This document shows positions 25,373-36,912 of a stretch of 64,000 nucleotides of DNA, one piece after another. How positions within the stretch are numbered: the stretch's first letter is position 1; each line of letters starts with the position of its first letter. The notes under the pieces are model-generated. The model was not told the DNA's origin and did no database searches. It worked only from the letters and a program-made list of their open reading frames with translations. Position numbers and translations under genes: made by a program. This stretch comes from Desmodus rotundus (lineage: Eukaryota > Chordata > Mammalia > Chiroptera > Phyllostomidae). Location of the stretch: NCBI RefSeq assembly GCF_022682495.2, contig NC_071390.1:148342583-148406582 (forward strand), written 5' to 3'.

Positions 25373-25571
25373 AAAGAAAGAAGAAAGGAAGGAAGGAAAG
25401 GAAAGGAAAAGAAAGGGAAGGGAAGGGAGAAACAAAGAAAAGGGGGGCAGGGAGGGAAGAAGGAAGGAAGGAAAGAAGGAAGGAAGGAAGGAAGGAAGGA
25501 AGGAAGGAAGGAAGGAAGGAAGGAAGGAAAAAAGAAAGAAAGAAAAAAAAGGAAGGAAGAAAGAAAAAGAG
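25373..25571 (+). repeat. Polypurine tract with (AAGG)n core
   Basis: About 199 bp of almost pure A/G, broken only by single C residues near 25433 and 25448. The last 123 bases (25449-25571) are uninterrupted purines. A (GGAA)n microsatellite occupies about 25457-25528. It creates a spurious 215-codon open frame rich in KEGR repeats. Mirror-symmetric polypurine runs can form triplex (H-DNA). Confidence 0.95.
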
Positions 25572-26354
25572 CGGGCTACGGCTAGCTTTCACCTGGGGAG
25601 GTTTAAATCCACAGTTGGGAAGGGTTTCATACTTCATGTCTCCTTAAGACCCCTCCAGGCCTGTAATGCCTTCCCCAGCCCCTCAGTCCCAGCAGCTGCC
25701 GCTGGACTGTTTTGCTCACCCATAAGCTTGCTTTCAAATGAGCCCCTGTGGACATTAACTCAAGTCAGTAAAACACCTTTGCAGGCAGTAAAACACATAT
25801 CCCTCTGTGGTCAGAAAGCTCACTGGGCAAGAAAGCCAAGTGGATGGCGCCTACAAGGTAGAAAGAACCGGGCTCGGAGCTCCATCCCTGGCCCAGTGGG
25901 CACACCTGGCCTGCAGGTCGCAGGTATGAAGAGAGGAAGGTGGTGTCAAAAAGGTCTGTTTATCTCCCTTTCTTTCAGCTCTACTATGTTACTGTACCTG
26001 TAACGAAAATGAAATCTTTCACACCAGTCCCAGGTTGGGTCCAGAATCAAAGAAGATAATTGTGAAAGTGCTTTGTAAACATGAAAGCACTTTCCAAAAT
26101 TAAGGTAGTGTGTCATCATCTGGGAAAACAGTCTCCAGCGTCCCCCTTCAGTGTTTGGAAATGCCGTGTTGAATACCTTCCAAACAACTAAATCCCACCA
26201 CACTGTTCAAAGTGTCGTGTTCTAATAATCTGCCCATACTCTCACAGCACGCCTGCGGGGGCTGCTTGGGCGCAGGGTTAGCTCCCTTCCCTTCCCTACA
26301 CTACGCTACACAGGGGGGCTGGGCAGCAGAGCAGGCTGGACACCTGACCAAAAG
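25572..26354. other. Non-coding sequence, nothing recognised
   Basis: Unassigned sequence between the polypurine tract and an MIR. No exon or RNA gene was recognised. Confidence 0.5.
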
Positions 26355-26515
26355 TAGAGCAGCGGCAGAGCTCTGCGACCCGGGGCAAGTCGCTTAACCT
26401 CCCTGAAGTTCAGTGTTTTTCCTCTCTCTCATTAAAATGCCCTGCCTACTTCGCAGGGTTTGGCAGACTCAAATGCGATAGCCCGTAGGAAAACAGCCTG
26501 TAAAGTGGGCGGTGC
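26355..26515 (+). mobile_element. MIR SINE relic
   Basis: Sense MIR order: CTCTGCGACCCGGGGCAAGTCGC, TTAACCTCCCTGAAGTTCAGTG, then GCCTACTTCGCAGGGTTTGG and a CTGTAAAGTGGGCGGTGCAGTG-like end. Diverged but collinear. Confidence 0.7.
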
Positions 26516-26892
26516 AGTGCAATGCCACTTGGTCACTTCCAAGGCTGACCCTTCCGCAGGTGGAACCACAGTGTGCAGTGCAGCAGCATTTCTTCCCCAG
26601 TGATTCCACGATCCAAGTGCACAGTGAACATCGGGGCCTTCCTGCTTCTCACTCCTTAAGGTTTTTGTAATTTGCTTGTTTTAGAAGCACAAGTAAGCCA
26701 GGCTGCTGGATCCTACCGGTCACCGAGGTCGTGGAGAACAAGGAACACCTGCCTCCCAGGTCGCTGCAGTCATTTGCAATAGTGAATAGGCGCTAATGAA
26801 TTCTGTGGATTAGTAGCGAGTCAGAGAAAGGGAGAACCTCAATGGTTAAAATCTGAATAAACTGTTACAGAATGACAGCTATGTGAGGTGTT
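26516..26892. other. Non-coding sequence, nothing recognised
   Basis: Unassigned sequence ending at the left copy of the target-site duplication of the next element (TGAGGTGTT, 26884-26892). Confidence 0.5.
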
Positions 26893-27113
26893 CCTGGATT
26901 TTTTTTGTTAATTTTTAAATTATTTTATTGTTGTTCCATTACAGTTGTCTGCATTTTCTCCCCACCTCTCTACCTCACCCTAGCTAAAACCACCTCCCTC
27001 CCCTGCTTCCACCCTCCCCCTTGCTTTTGTTGTATAGTGATGGCTGGCCCACTAATTAGTGTGTTTACATGCATTATACAGAGGGGTTGATTCCGCCCCC
27101 CACTCCCCCATCA
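26893..27113 (-). mobile_element. 5'-truncated L1 3' end (antisense)
   Basis: The top strand starts with a T-rich tail and reads TTATTTTATTGTTGTTCCATTACAGTTGTCTGC, the reverse complement of the L1 3' end seen in sense at 44610-44660 (GCAGACAACTGTAATTGAACAACAATAAAATAA). The C-rich block that follows also matches the G-rich 3' UTR of that copy. A 9-bp direct repeat TGAGGTGTT flanks it at 26884-26892 and 27114-27122. Only the 3' UTR is present. Confidence 0.85.
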
Positions 27114-27122
27114 TGAGGTGTT

Positions 27123-27554
27123 TCAAGGGCTGGGGGTTTGCAGGGTCGGCACACTGTAGGATGCTGGAGCACCTCTTCCTTGCTGCAGAGGCCTCGACAT
27201 GGCATCACTAAGTCACTGGAGGTCAGAGTCACTCACACTGGTAGGTACCGGCCCCCACACTGGTGAAGGGGAGCACACTGCAAAAATCCTGCATTATAAG
27301 CTGGTCAAGTCTTGCGAGTTGATTAGAAGGCCCTCACCCTCTCAAGATGAAAGCCAGATGAGGAACAGAGAGGCCTATTATGAAGAGCACAGGCCGCACC
27401 GCCTGGGCCTCAGCCCTGGCTGGCTCCTGCACCTGCACACACCTTCACGCAATCGCTCCAGGACCCTGATGGCTGCCAGTGAATATAAGCTTGCAAATGG
27501 ATTGGGGTGAGCTTTAGACGGGACGCTTTGAGCGAGTGCTTCAGGCATGTCACA
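27123..27554. other. Non-coding sequence, nothing recognised
   Basis: Unassigned. No exon, RNA or repeat recognised. Confidence 0.5.
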
Positions 27555-27690
27555 GCCAACGTCTACTGAGCGCGGCCTTGTGCAGAGCCCTGTGCTAATC
27601 ACTTTGACATGGGTTACGTTATTAATTCCCGTTATTAGCACCTCAGTGAGCTAGGTGCTAATCCTGCCTTCATTTGTCAGAAGAGCCTGC
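27555..27690 (-). mobile_element. MIR SINE relic (antisense)
   Basis: Antisense MIR order: CAACGTCTACTGAGCGCGGCC, GAGCCCTGTGCTAATCACTTTGACATGGG, GTTATTAATTCCCGTTATTAGC, CTTCATTTGTCAGAAGAGCC. Confidence 0.65.
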
Positions 27691-27899
27691 ATTTAGAGCA
27701 GCCCACCAAAGTCCTATGCTTCCTTAATGAAGATACGTTCTTTCAGTTAAGAATGCCCACACGTTCTTAGAAATGTCTATATCTCCCTCAGCAGCTACAT
27801 AGCCACGACAGGATTTCCTCTGCACATGGAATTTCAGAGGGCTCTCTCTCTGCGGCGTGTGATATTATGTAGCACTTGTTCTGACAATGAGAAAAGCTT

Positions 27900-28110
27900 C
27901 ACTTAGCTAATAATTAACATATTATAAGTTACGTCCTTTACAGGTATTTATACATTGATCCTCAAAATAATTCCATGAGACAGGCTATTATCTTCATTTA
28001 TTTTTCCTTACAAATAAGGAGACCAAGGCGTGGAAAGGTTGTCTCACAACCAGTTCCTGGCAGAGCTGGGACTGGGGCCCAGGAAGCTCTTCCTCGAGGC
28101 CGTTCCCCTG
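27900..28110 (-). mobile_element. MIR SINE relic (antisense)
   Basis: Collinear antisense MIR blocks: GTCCTTTACAGGTATTTAT, ATTGATCCTCAAAATAATTCC, GAGACAGGCTATTATC, AATAAGGAGACCAAGGCG, then CCTGGCAGAGCTGGGACTGG. Confidence 0.7.
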
Positions 28111-29859
28111 TCTCCGAGAAGGCACCGAACGGAGAGGGCTTCTGTGCTCCCGCCATCCGACCCACCTCTGAACAGCAGCCCCCCCACTGCGCTGCTACTA
28201 AAAGGCCTGAGAACACGTGCCATGCGCATCTATGGAAACTGCAGGCCAGAACCCTCACGTATCAGGGCTGCCTCAGGGGAAGTGATGAGGAGAAAATTGC
28301 CATAGGTCATCTTCCTGCTTGTGACTTTTAACACGGGAGTAAACCCTGAATTGAAAGTGTTTTATTTTCCTACTACTTTGATAGAAGTAGCCTATCTAGG
28401 GGAGTTTCTTTGGGATTTTATTTTGGGTTATGATACAAACTATCTTCACTACAATTCTGGCCTTGGGATATCATTGACTAATGAAGGTCTGTTCAGATGC
28501 CCAGAGTCAAGGTTTTGGTTTCTGGTAGGAAACTGGACCCTCAGCTGCCCACGGCTAACCCCGAGTGCCAGCCTTTTGACCCCCTCTGAGAGGAACTTCA
28601 GTGGCCTTGCAGTCTTCATTGTGGTGATGGGCGGCACACTTATGGAAATCAAGGTGATTTTATTAAGAGGCATTTTGCTGCATTTAGGGAGTTAGATGGT
28701 ACAGTGATTTAAGATTACAAAGGTCCTCACTTTGTCCCAGAAATGGCTTTCACTGCTGACTCAGTGTTGGACCGGGTACAGGTTGAGAGGAGGCAGAGGG
28801 CATTTTAACATCACCGCTGCCCGGGTCCCTCTGAAGCCAATGGGCCTTCTGTCAGCAGAGAAGCTGCTGCCCGGTGATGGTGCTAATGGCACTGTTCCCT
28901 TCGGCCATCAGTGAGCTGCCCAGACCACTGCACCGTTCTAATCACTGCAGCTCTCTGCGGCCCCCGAGTCCCGGGCCTGTGAGCACTCACCTCCTGCTTC
29001 CCAAGGACGCAGGGCTCTTGGGGCAGCTGTGTTTTCTCTTCAGGAGCTTCTCAGAAAAAAAACGACTCCTGGGAACAGAAGCTAAGCGTGGGTTAGCCTT
29101 CTAGAAAGATCCCACTTGGCTGTGAAAATGTCGTCCTCCGGGTATGGCCAAGCCAGGGCTGGGGGCTGGCAGAGGCAGGCAGAAGAATGTGGTTCACAGT
29201 TATCTAAGGAGAGAATGGGAAGGGGTCAGGCAGACCTGGGTGGAGCAGCAGCCAGTTTTCAGAGACCAGGCCGCAGTAGGTCAGGGATCAGGGGATTCCC
29301 TAGAGGGCCCCACAATGAACTTGAGAGTTAGCATCCTACTCTTCATCCTTTTGCAAGCATCCCACTTTGGGGTGGAAAGCCACTTTCTCCAAGTGTCCCA
29401 AATAAGGTGTTCTATAGGCCCTGCCACATGTCCTCTCCTCCTGGGGCCAGGAAAGCAGTGATCAGTGTGGCTTTTAGAAAGACTTCCTAAATAGCTCCCA
29501 GAGCCCCAGCAAGGCTCTACTCAGCCGGAGGATCACAGGCCTGGTAAGAAACTGGAGGGACGGGGGCACTTTGCTTTCCCTTTCAGGTAAGAGCTAACCG
29601 CAGGACGGGACAGCCTGGAGAAGACAGTGATGGCAGGTAAGCCAGGCCAGGCAGGAAGACACTCCATGGAGTTTTTAACTTTAATGATGATTCTCATTCC
29701 TACAATTCCTAGTTGGTTGTTTTGCAAACCTTTGTTGATGTTTTTAATTCTTCTCTCCTAATGGTTTCTACATCTTATTTTATATTTTACAAATTTTTAT
29801 TTTATAGTCTCTTCCACATTGTTTAATTATCTTTAGTGCTTGTTTCTCCCATGGTGGTT

Positions 29860-29898
<39 letters not shown>

Positions 29899-30940
29899 CA
29901 TTTTGTACATGCTCATCTGCAGTAGAAGTTACCTTTCTGGGTTGTGAGGCGGCAGCCCTCATCCTTACAGTCATCCATTGGACACCACCAGTTGGGAGCA
30001 TGTCTTCCTCAGCTAGGGAGTCCCAGTCCATTCGAGTCATGTAAATTCAGATTCCAGCCCTGAACATGAAGTGTAAGATTGTCTTTTAAGTTCATTCACA
30101 GTAGATGTTTTTTGTGTGTATGTTCATTCCTGCTTAGAGCCCTGGGCCAGGCAGAAAACTTCCCTAATGCCTATCTGGACCATTGGATGGCATCCTCTGG
30201 ACCCCTTCTCATAAACCAGCAGCCCTTCAAGAGTTCTGGCTTTAGCCTGAACCCTCTATTAACACAGAGGGTTCTAATTCCTCACCTTGAGGAGTGAGAG
30301 GTCATATTTCTCATCCATGCATGCACATTAAAAGTCTAGCTTTTAGTGTCCTGGGCCACTGTGGCTTCAGCTCCAGCTAACTGTTCTGATTTGAGTTCAT
30401 GCTTTGCTTCTGGCCTCTAAGAGTTCCCATTTCTGTCTTTTGAATTCAACCTGTATTACAAAAAACAACAAACTTTTTCTTTTGTCCACAATCTCTCTGT
30501 GTTTGGAGCAGAAGGAGAGGCTGAGTTAACTCAGTCCTCTGTGTTGCCAGAAGTCAAGCCCACTTACTTGCTTCTGGAAATTGACTTTTACCTTTCATGG
30601 ACTGAGTCACTAATGGGGTCTCATTCTGAGCCAGCTGATAACCTGGAACTTCAGCGCTGCATCACTGAGCATCTTAGAGCATCAACTCAGGGCCTCACTC
30701 CACCTGGGACCCTTGATGCTGAATTCATCCCACAGATGAGACTTGTGTACCCATCTGTGTCAACCAAATAGTGACTGCTTGTCCCTTCCTCTCTGGACCC
30801 TTTTGGCAGCCAGCTAACTACCCTCTGGAGAGCCAGCCACGGAGGACACTTAGGAGGAAAGGCTGGTTGGAGCTCCTTCATTCTTTCTTCAGACAGCCTG
30901 TTCAGGTAGCCTGGCTGGACAAGAATCATTTGCCATCTAG
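28111..30940. other. Non-coding sequence, mostly unassigned
   Basis: About 2.8 kb with no recognised exon. It contains the (GT)n microsatellite at 29861-29897. A 124-codon forward open frame at 28321-28695 shows no domain I recognise and is within chance length. Confidence 0.4.
29861..29897 (+). repeat. (GT)n microsatellite
   Basis: About 18 uninterrupted GT units. Dinucleotide runs of this length are normally polymorphic, and alternating purine-pyrimidine tracts can adopt Z-DNA. Confidence 0.97.
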
Positions 30941-30944
30941 AATC

Positions 30945-31110
30945 CTGTAACTTTTGGGAGTCACGAATCCCTTTGGGGAACCTGAAGAAAATTGTGGATC
31001 CTGTCCTGAGGAAAAAAAAATCACAGGCCTAGAAACTCTGGCACGAATTTCAGGGATTCATTAGCCCCTGTGTCCCACATTAAGAACTTCTGCTTTGGAG
31101 GCTGGTTGTT
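30945..31110 (-). mobile_element. Probable hAT-type DNA transposon relic
   Basis: TTTTGGGAGTCACGAATCCCTTTGGGGAACC, CTGTCCTGAGGAAAAAAAA, ATTTCAGGGATTCATTAGCCCC and a terminal TTAAGAACTTCTGC follow the order of a common mammalian non-autonomous hAT repeat (terminal motif reads as cagaagttcttaa on the minus strand). The exact family is not certain. Confidence 0.5.
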
Positions 31111-31439
31111 CTGTGGTGAATTGAAAACCCTAGCTTGCTGGCTTTGTTCAAATCAACTCTGGTGAAAACCCTTATTAAAAGGAGACCCTATGTCATAATA
31201 ACAGTCTTTCAAGTTTTCACTCTTTTGATGCATCTTGAAATATAACAATGACATCGACTGTAACATCAATAACTAGCGACAATCTCCTATACAATATACA
31301 GTGGTTTTAATTAAATAATTGTTACTGGAGCATCATTTCCTCAAATACTGTTTTTTGACTCACACGTATGTCATCTACAGGGCAGAAGAAACTTCATAAA
31401 GTGAGACGTAGCTGGTGTGTCACGGCAGAAAGAAAGCTG

Positions 31440-31562
31440 GATTCCAGATTCTGTTTCAAGTTTGGAATCTGGCTTTGCTATGAACCATCTAGTGTCTTTG
31501 GGAAATTCCCAATCTTTCCAGCTTTCTTTTTCCGTGTCTGTAAAGTGAGGAAGTTAGAGTAG
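31440..31562 (+). mobile_element. MIR SINE relic
   Basis: Sense MIR-like order: AATCTGGCTTTGCTATGAACCATCTAGTG, TCTTTGGGAAATTCCCAATC, TCTTTTTCCGTGTCTGTAAAGTGAGG. It retains the gctttgc...tctgtaaa-tg pattern but is diverged. Confidence 0.6.
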
Positions 31563-31574
31563 CAAAGAGGCTGA

Positions 31575-31795
31575 CAAACAAAAACCCAATGGCCAACTCC
31601 TGCCTGTTGCCTGTTTTTGTAAAGAAAATTTTGTTGGAGCACAGCCACACTTAGTTGTTTCAGTGCTATCTGTGATGGGTTTCATGCTACAATGACAGAG
31701 TTGAGCAGTTGTGATGGAGACCATATGGCCTGCAAAGCATGAAATATTTATTATCTGGCCCTTCACATAAAAGGGTGACAGCCCTTGGCCCAGAT
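31575..31795 (+). mobile_element. Ancient non-autonomous DNA transposon relic
   Basis: The blocks TGCCTGTTTTTGTAAAGAAAATTTTGTTGGAGCACAGCCACAC, GCTACAATGACAGAGTTGAGCAGTTGTGATGGAGACC, ATATGGCCTGCAAAGCATGAAATATTTATTATCTGGCCCTT match a widespread mammalian repeat that I place among hAT-type (possibly Tip100-like) elements. Family assignment is uncertain, but the repeat itself is clear. Confidence 0.6.
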
Positions 31796-32079
31796 AACCT
31801 CTCCAGCCCTTTCCACCTCTAGATGATCTGTGACTCTTAGAGACAGAGGGAACGTAACCCAGCCCAATCGAAGGGCCCATGTGAAAGAGTAGCAAATGAT
31901 GCATGAACCCAGACAAATCACTTACAGTATTTGGTTGAAGCAGCTCCCTCAATAACTGTTGCTGCAGAAGTCTAATAATAGTCAAACAGATTCATCATCC
32001 AGACATTCAGTCTTTTAGAAAGACCTTCTTCTAGTGTATCCAAATCCATGGATTTTTTTTTTTTTTCATTATTTATTCT

Positions 32080-32305
32080 TGCCCTGACTGTTGTGGCTCA
32101 GTGGGTTGGGCATCATCCTGCAAACTGAAAGGTCACCGGTTCAATTCCCAGTCAGGGCACATGCTTGGGTTGCGGGCCAGGTCCCTGGTTGGGGGCGTGC
32201 GAGAGACAACCAATCAATGTTTCTCTCACACATCGATGTTTTCTCCCTCTCTAATCTCCCTCCCTTCCCCTTTCTCTAAAAATAAATAAAAAAATATTTT
32301 AAAAA
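32080..32305 (+). mobile_element. Ves-type bat SINE with target-site duplication
   Basis: Starts GCCCTGACTGTTGTGGCTCA. The A box TGGCTCAGTGGG and B box GGTTCAATTCCC are both present, so the internal pol III promoter appears intact. The body continues with AGTCAGGGCACATGCTTGGG, GGGCCAGGTCCCTGG, CAACCAATCAATGTTTCTCTC and an AATAAATAAAAAAATATTTT tail. An imperfect 12-bp duplication flanks it: 32068-32079 (ATTATTTATTCT) and 32306-32317 (ATTACTTAGTCT). Confidence 0.93.
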
Positions 32306-32317
32306 ATTACTTAGTCT

Positions 32318-35300
32318 GATCACATATATTAGTAAACACAGTTAAATTTGGGAACTAACCGGCAGGATAGCACATACAATCCTTTTCACCCAACACAAAC
32401 CCTGCTTTGAAATGAGCGAGAGCATAAAACAGCCATGGGAATGGTAGCCCTCTGATATGATCACCAGGCACAGTGGTCACCCAAACATGAACTCCGTGGG
32501 CTGACTCTTCAGGAGACAGAATCATTTTATGATCTGCAGTGTTCAGACCACGCTTCCCCAACATCATGGAGGGCAGAAGGCGCTGGGCCACAGGACCCAC
32601 CACAGTGGCCTCTGTCCCGGGGGTGAGGGTTTCCCACCACGTCAGATTTCTAACACTCTCATTAGATTGGAACATATCTAGTTTTTTAAATTGCCTTTTC
32701 TATATCTCCTCGCTTAGTTCCTCCAAGAAGGGATTACTTGAACTAAGTAAGAAGAAACTTTTTTTTAAGTTAACATATTCAAAAGAACTATGCCTCTATA
32801 TTAAGCTGCTAAAAAATGGGACAGGGACCAGTCCTACAAAAAGCTCAGGAAAATCTCCTCCCACTGACCTCCTACACTTTCGGCCCATCCCCACCTGTCA
32901 GACTGCTATTTCCCTTTCTCTACCAACACCAGCTTCGCACAAGCCCACTTTTGTGCTGTGATGCAGCGGAAAGAATACATTATAGTGTGGGCTTCTGTGT
33001 AAGTGACCCCAAGAAGTGCTTACCCAACAGCTTTGAAAAAGCTCACTCTCTGCCATTTGTTCCAATAGTGGCAATTGGAACAAATTGCCCCAAATAATAT
33101 GACACACGTGATGACAGAAAATGTGGTATCTGAATTTGGAATCCCTCTCCACTTCTTTAAAATCATAGGGGGGCTGGACCCAAGCCCAGCTGGCAAGGTT
33201 TCTTGGGGTCATCACTGGGAATGTAAACTCAAAGCCCTAGAAGTGCCCCCTGGAAGGTGAGCAAAACAGAAGTCAAGCTCCTCCGGAGGAGCCTGAAGAA
33301 CACTGGAGACCTTCCTGCACCTGGGGTACTAGGAAAACTGGTCAGAAACCCCCCATTTTTGCAACCTGGGGTGCCCTGGGTTAGCCCCACAATTGCTGTT
33401 CTGGTTTAGGAATTTAGCTACAAGAAATTTGACTTCTTCACATTTTTTTTTGTTTCTGATGTTATTTTTCTGGAAGATTCCAAGCATCACTGCATGCATC
33501 TTGCAGCATTCCTCTGCCTTCGTCCTGGCCTTCTGCTGTAACCCCTTTCCCCCAGGAATCATAGCTTACATTCTCTCTCTTCCAAAATGACCCCTGCCCC
33601 TGAAAATCTCTTTAACTGAGTCCTGTTCTTTCTCATGGGTCATGGCTCCCTTCTTTTTTGCTCTGCTCTTCCCACTTCCCACCTTAGCCCTCCTTCTGGC
33701 TGAAAAATTCTCTGTCTCTTGCCATTTTGGGAGCAAAATCAATTGGGAAATTGTAAGGAAGAGCTTTTGCTGCTCACGGCTTTTTAGGGGAGAGGCAGGT
33801 AGCCAAGAGGTGGATCATGGATGCAGAGTGGGATGGACATGGGATGGACACGTGATTTCCTGACAGCTTGGTCTATTCAGAACTTACTAACTTTTAAAGT
33901 AACATAGACAAGGGTAAAAGAAGAAAGTTCCTGCCATCAGCATCATGATCTATTGTTTTGCTGCCTTTGAATTTCTTTACTTTCTCTAGTAAAACATAAA
34001 ATTGCATTGCCGTGTTTGGCATTGGAATGTTGGTCTTGCCACAGCCCAGCTGTGAAGTTCTCAGTCACGGTGTCCACCCCCATTCAAGGCCTGGTTCTGT
34101 GTTTTGCTTTACTCTTTCTGTTTTCTTATTCCACTTCCTGGTCTAAATTCTGTTGAGTTTACCTTCAGCCTAATATAATTGTAATACTTTCCAAATTAAG
34201 TGCTGGCAATTCCCAAAATACAAACACCAAATTTAGGACTGTCCTTTATCAAAATAAAGGCTGTCGCTTCTTGCTTCTGGGTGGCATCATCAGAGCGTGG
34301 GAGGGAATTCTCTCATCTCTGTGAGGCTTTGGCAGTGGGAGGAGAGTTCCTCACATCCAGCTTTTTGCGTGGGGACCAGTTTCCCATAGAAAACCTTGCA
34401 TGTGGGGCTCTAGCCCCCCCACAAGTCCACAAAAGCCCACTTAATCCATCGTAGGTAAAACACTGAAAAAATACAGCCAGTAAAAGATGTTTTTGCTAAT
34501 GTGTAGTATTTACTTTCAATCAGTGTTTAAATTATTACAATGTTTCTATGGGAAAATATTTGCTCCAGGTTCCAAGATTTACAAACAAACTTGGAGGGAA
34601 AATTCAATCTAAATTTAGAACCTCCTAGATTAGCTCTAGTTTTCCGCACATATTTTTCCTTTTTCTGCACAAGCCATCTGGGGACGGGTTTACTGAGGCT
34701 GTCTCAGCAGGCCATGCCAGGGCTGTGAGGTGGGCGCCCGTCTGGCGTGAGCCCGCCAGTGTACAGGGGCCGCAGGAAAGGAGCCTCCGTAGCCAGAGAA
34801 AAGGCATTTGGGATTCAACTTGCACTGAATTTTCTGGATTTCCCCTAAAATGTTGTCATTACTCCACCTTTGTAGAACAAACATCTGATAGATTTTGAAA
34901 GCAATTTTTCCCTTTGTATGTTCTGAAGTCATACAACGTGTTGAGAATGATTCTTCCTTTAAAGAAAATAGTACAAGACCCAACCTCCCAAATGAGTACA
35001 TCAGGGAATGGTTCTCCACAAAAGCTGGAAGTAACACACGTTGAATGTACCAGAACTCTGCTCCTGCAGTCTTCCCCAGCCGCGGGTTGACCGTGTGAGA
35101 ACCTGGGTTTGGGGCCTGGCTCCTGGTGCGTTCACCTGAAGCACACCTGAGTCTAATTAACCACAAGTGAACAGGCATCCTGTGAATGTTGCTCTCAGGA
35201 CAGGAGCCCGCTTCTGGGCCAGGTGCTCTGGGGGTCCTTGCTCTCTGTGCCAAGTCACTACAACCGTCGAGGGGTGCCTTACACTCACACTGTAGCTCTT

Positions 35301-36304
35301 TTGTTCACGAGGCTTGTAAGTGGCATTTTATTTAAGCAATAATGACTGGTAAAGAGGGCATTTCCTGATACCTAATGACCAACTGCAGGAACTGTGGGCC
35401 TGAGGCAATGCATATAATATGCTATTAAGCTCTGAAATTTAAAAATGTAAAGGAAAATAATTACCTTCTTATGCATGTTACCATGGATACTAAGCGTTGT
35501 TTACAGTTTTAGTCTTTTCCTAGAGGTTAAGGTCTAGTTGAACATCCAATAGGAAAGAAGAACTTCAGTCTCAATTTCCACTTACTTTATAATGTTTGAC
35601 GTTACCTAGTTAGGGTACATCTCTTTAAGAAGGTGCGTGTCACCCGGAAATGGACTACGTAACATGTGATATGGATTGCCATAATGAGTATTCATATTTT
35701 ATTGAGCAGTTTGACAATCAGTATTTAAAATCAGCTAACCTTGGAGATGATGACGTTGTGTTTCCCCAGAGTGGCAGTAACTTTCGTGCCTCTCTTTTTC
35801 CCTCCAAAGAATGAACCATTTTTCAAATTGCATGCACATATTTTATGCATTAGTCCCAGAAACAGTTTTTTCTGTTGGATCTATAATTACAGTGCATAAC
35901 TCAGAGATTAACATTTAAGCATGAAGGAGCAAATACTCAGAGAACCACCTAATGCTTCGTGATTTACGTGGTAGCTATGTGTCCTACAATTTTTAAAAGC
36001 TTGGAACACTTTTTTGTTTCTAACTGTTAGGGAAAGATAGGATGTAATTAAAGCAATTTATAACACTGCAGAAGTGCTGGCCTAAATTAATAAAACTAGC
36101 TCCTCATTATCTGTTCCAGGGATAAAAGAACACTTAGAAAAATTTAGACTTAATTTCATCTACAAATCCAAACTTTCTCTCACAAATTCTTTTCCGTAGT
36201 TATCAGCAAGATTTACCTGTTTTTCTTTTTCTTTATTCTATTATAATCAGAGTAATATAACAAACCTTTATCAAATACTTAATAGAGAAATACCATTCAT
36301 GTGT
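32318..36304. other. Non-coding sequence, mostly unassigned
   Basis: A 4-kb stretch with no recognised exon or confident repeat. A perfect 12-bp hairpin lies at 33055-33085. The sequence from about 35300 to 36250 is AT-rich with few obvious repeats, and could be checked for non-coding conservation. A 187-codon minus-strand open frame (34690-35253) has no recognisable domain. Confidence 0.4.
33055..33085. repeat. Perfect 12-bp inverted repeat, 7-nt loop
   Basis: ATTTGTTCCAAT (33055-33066) and ATTGGAACAAAT (33074-33085) are exact reverse complements around AGTGGCA. Two more pairs can form beyond a single mismatch. The stem is too short for a typical microRNA precursor. It is not part of a repeat that I recognise. 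Confidence 0.9.
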
Positions 36305-36565
36305 TCACTTATCCACTCATTCATTTAGTTTGAGTTCTATCATGAGCCAGGCCACAGAAGCACGCCAAGGAAAAGCCAAGTTCCCCACCTGTGAAGACTT
36401 CTATCTGCTAAGGAGTCAGATGTAACAGAAATTACAGAACTTCGCTGGAGGTGCTAGGCTACTGGTATGACAACATGCATTGGGAGCACAAAGAAAGGTG
36501 ACAGCAACTCTCCGGGGAATTCAGGGTGGTTTCTCAGAGGAGGTGACATTTACTTAGGATGTAAA
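36305..36565 (-). mobile_element. L2 LINE relic (antisense)
   Basis: Antisense L2-like order: CACTTATCCACTCATTCATTTAG, CTATCATGAGCCAGGCCAC, then AGGTGACAGCAACTCTCCGGGG, TTCAGGGTGGTTTCTCAGAGGAGGTGACATTTA. The last block matches L2 sequence further from the 3' end. Confidence 0.55.
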
Positions 36566-36778
36566 CTGTGAAGCTCTATACACAATTAGAAAGTTACAAT
36601 TTTGTTTTCTTTACTCTTCTACGGGAATACAAAGATGGACAAATTCCTAAAGAGACTACAACTCAGTTGGTAGTCAAATATGAAGAATCAATAGGGGTTA
36701 TAAAGCCCACTTTAACATATCTCCCCTCCAGATTTCCTCCCAAATATTCCTATCCAGAGGGATTACTCAAGGGACAGT

Positions 36779-36912
36779 TACACATGACCCACAGACATGG
36801 ACAATGATGTGGGGATTGAGTGTGGCAGTGGGGACTGGGCTGGGGGAAGAGGGACAAAGGGGAAAACTGGGACAACTATAGTAGCATAAACAATAAAATA
36901 CTTAAAAAATAA
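36779..36912 (+). mobile_element. 5'-truncated L1 3' end
   Basis: ACATGACCCACAGACATGGACAATG, GAGTGTGGCAGTGGGGACTGGGC, GTAGCATAAACAATAAAATAC and an A-rich end match the L1 3' UTR copy at 43310-43432 (AATGACCCATGGATGTGGAC..., ATAGCATAAACAATAGAAAA). Only about 130 bp of 3' UTR remains. No clear target-site duplication was found. Confidence 0.8.

Noticed and set aside
25356..26003. 215-codon forward open frame, the longest in the window
   Set aside because: Its first part is low-complexity KEGR repeats produced by the polypurine microsatellite. The remainder has no recognisable domain.
30521..30534. Perfect 14-bp palindrome CTGAGTTAACTCAG
   Set aside because: About four 14-bp perfect palindromes are expected by chance in a window this size, and there is no supporting context.
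34690..35253. 187-codon minus-strand open frame
   Set aside because: No recognisable domain, signal or splice context. At this length roughly one such frame is expected by chance in 64 kb read in six frames.
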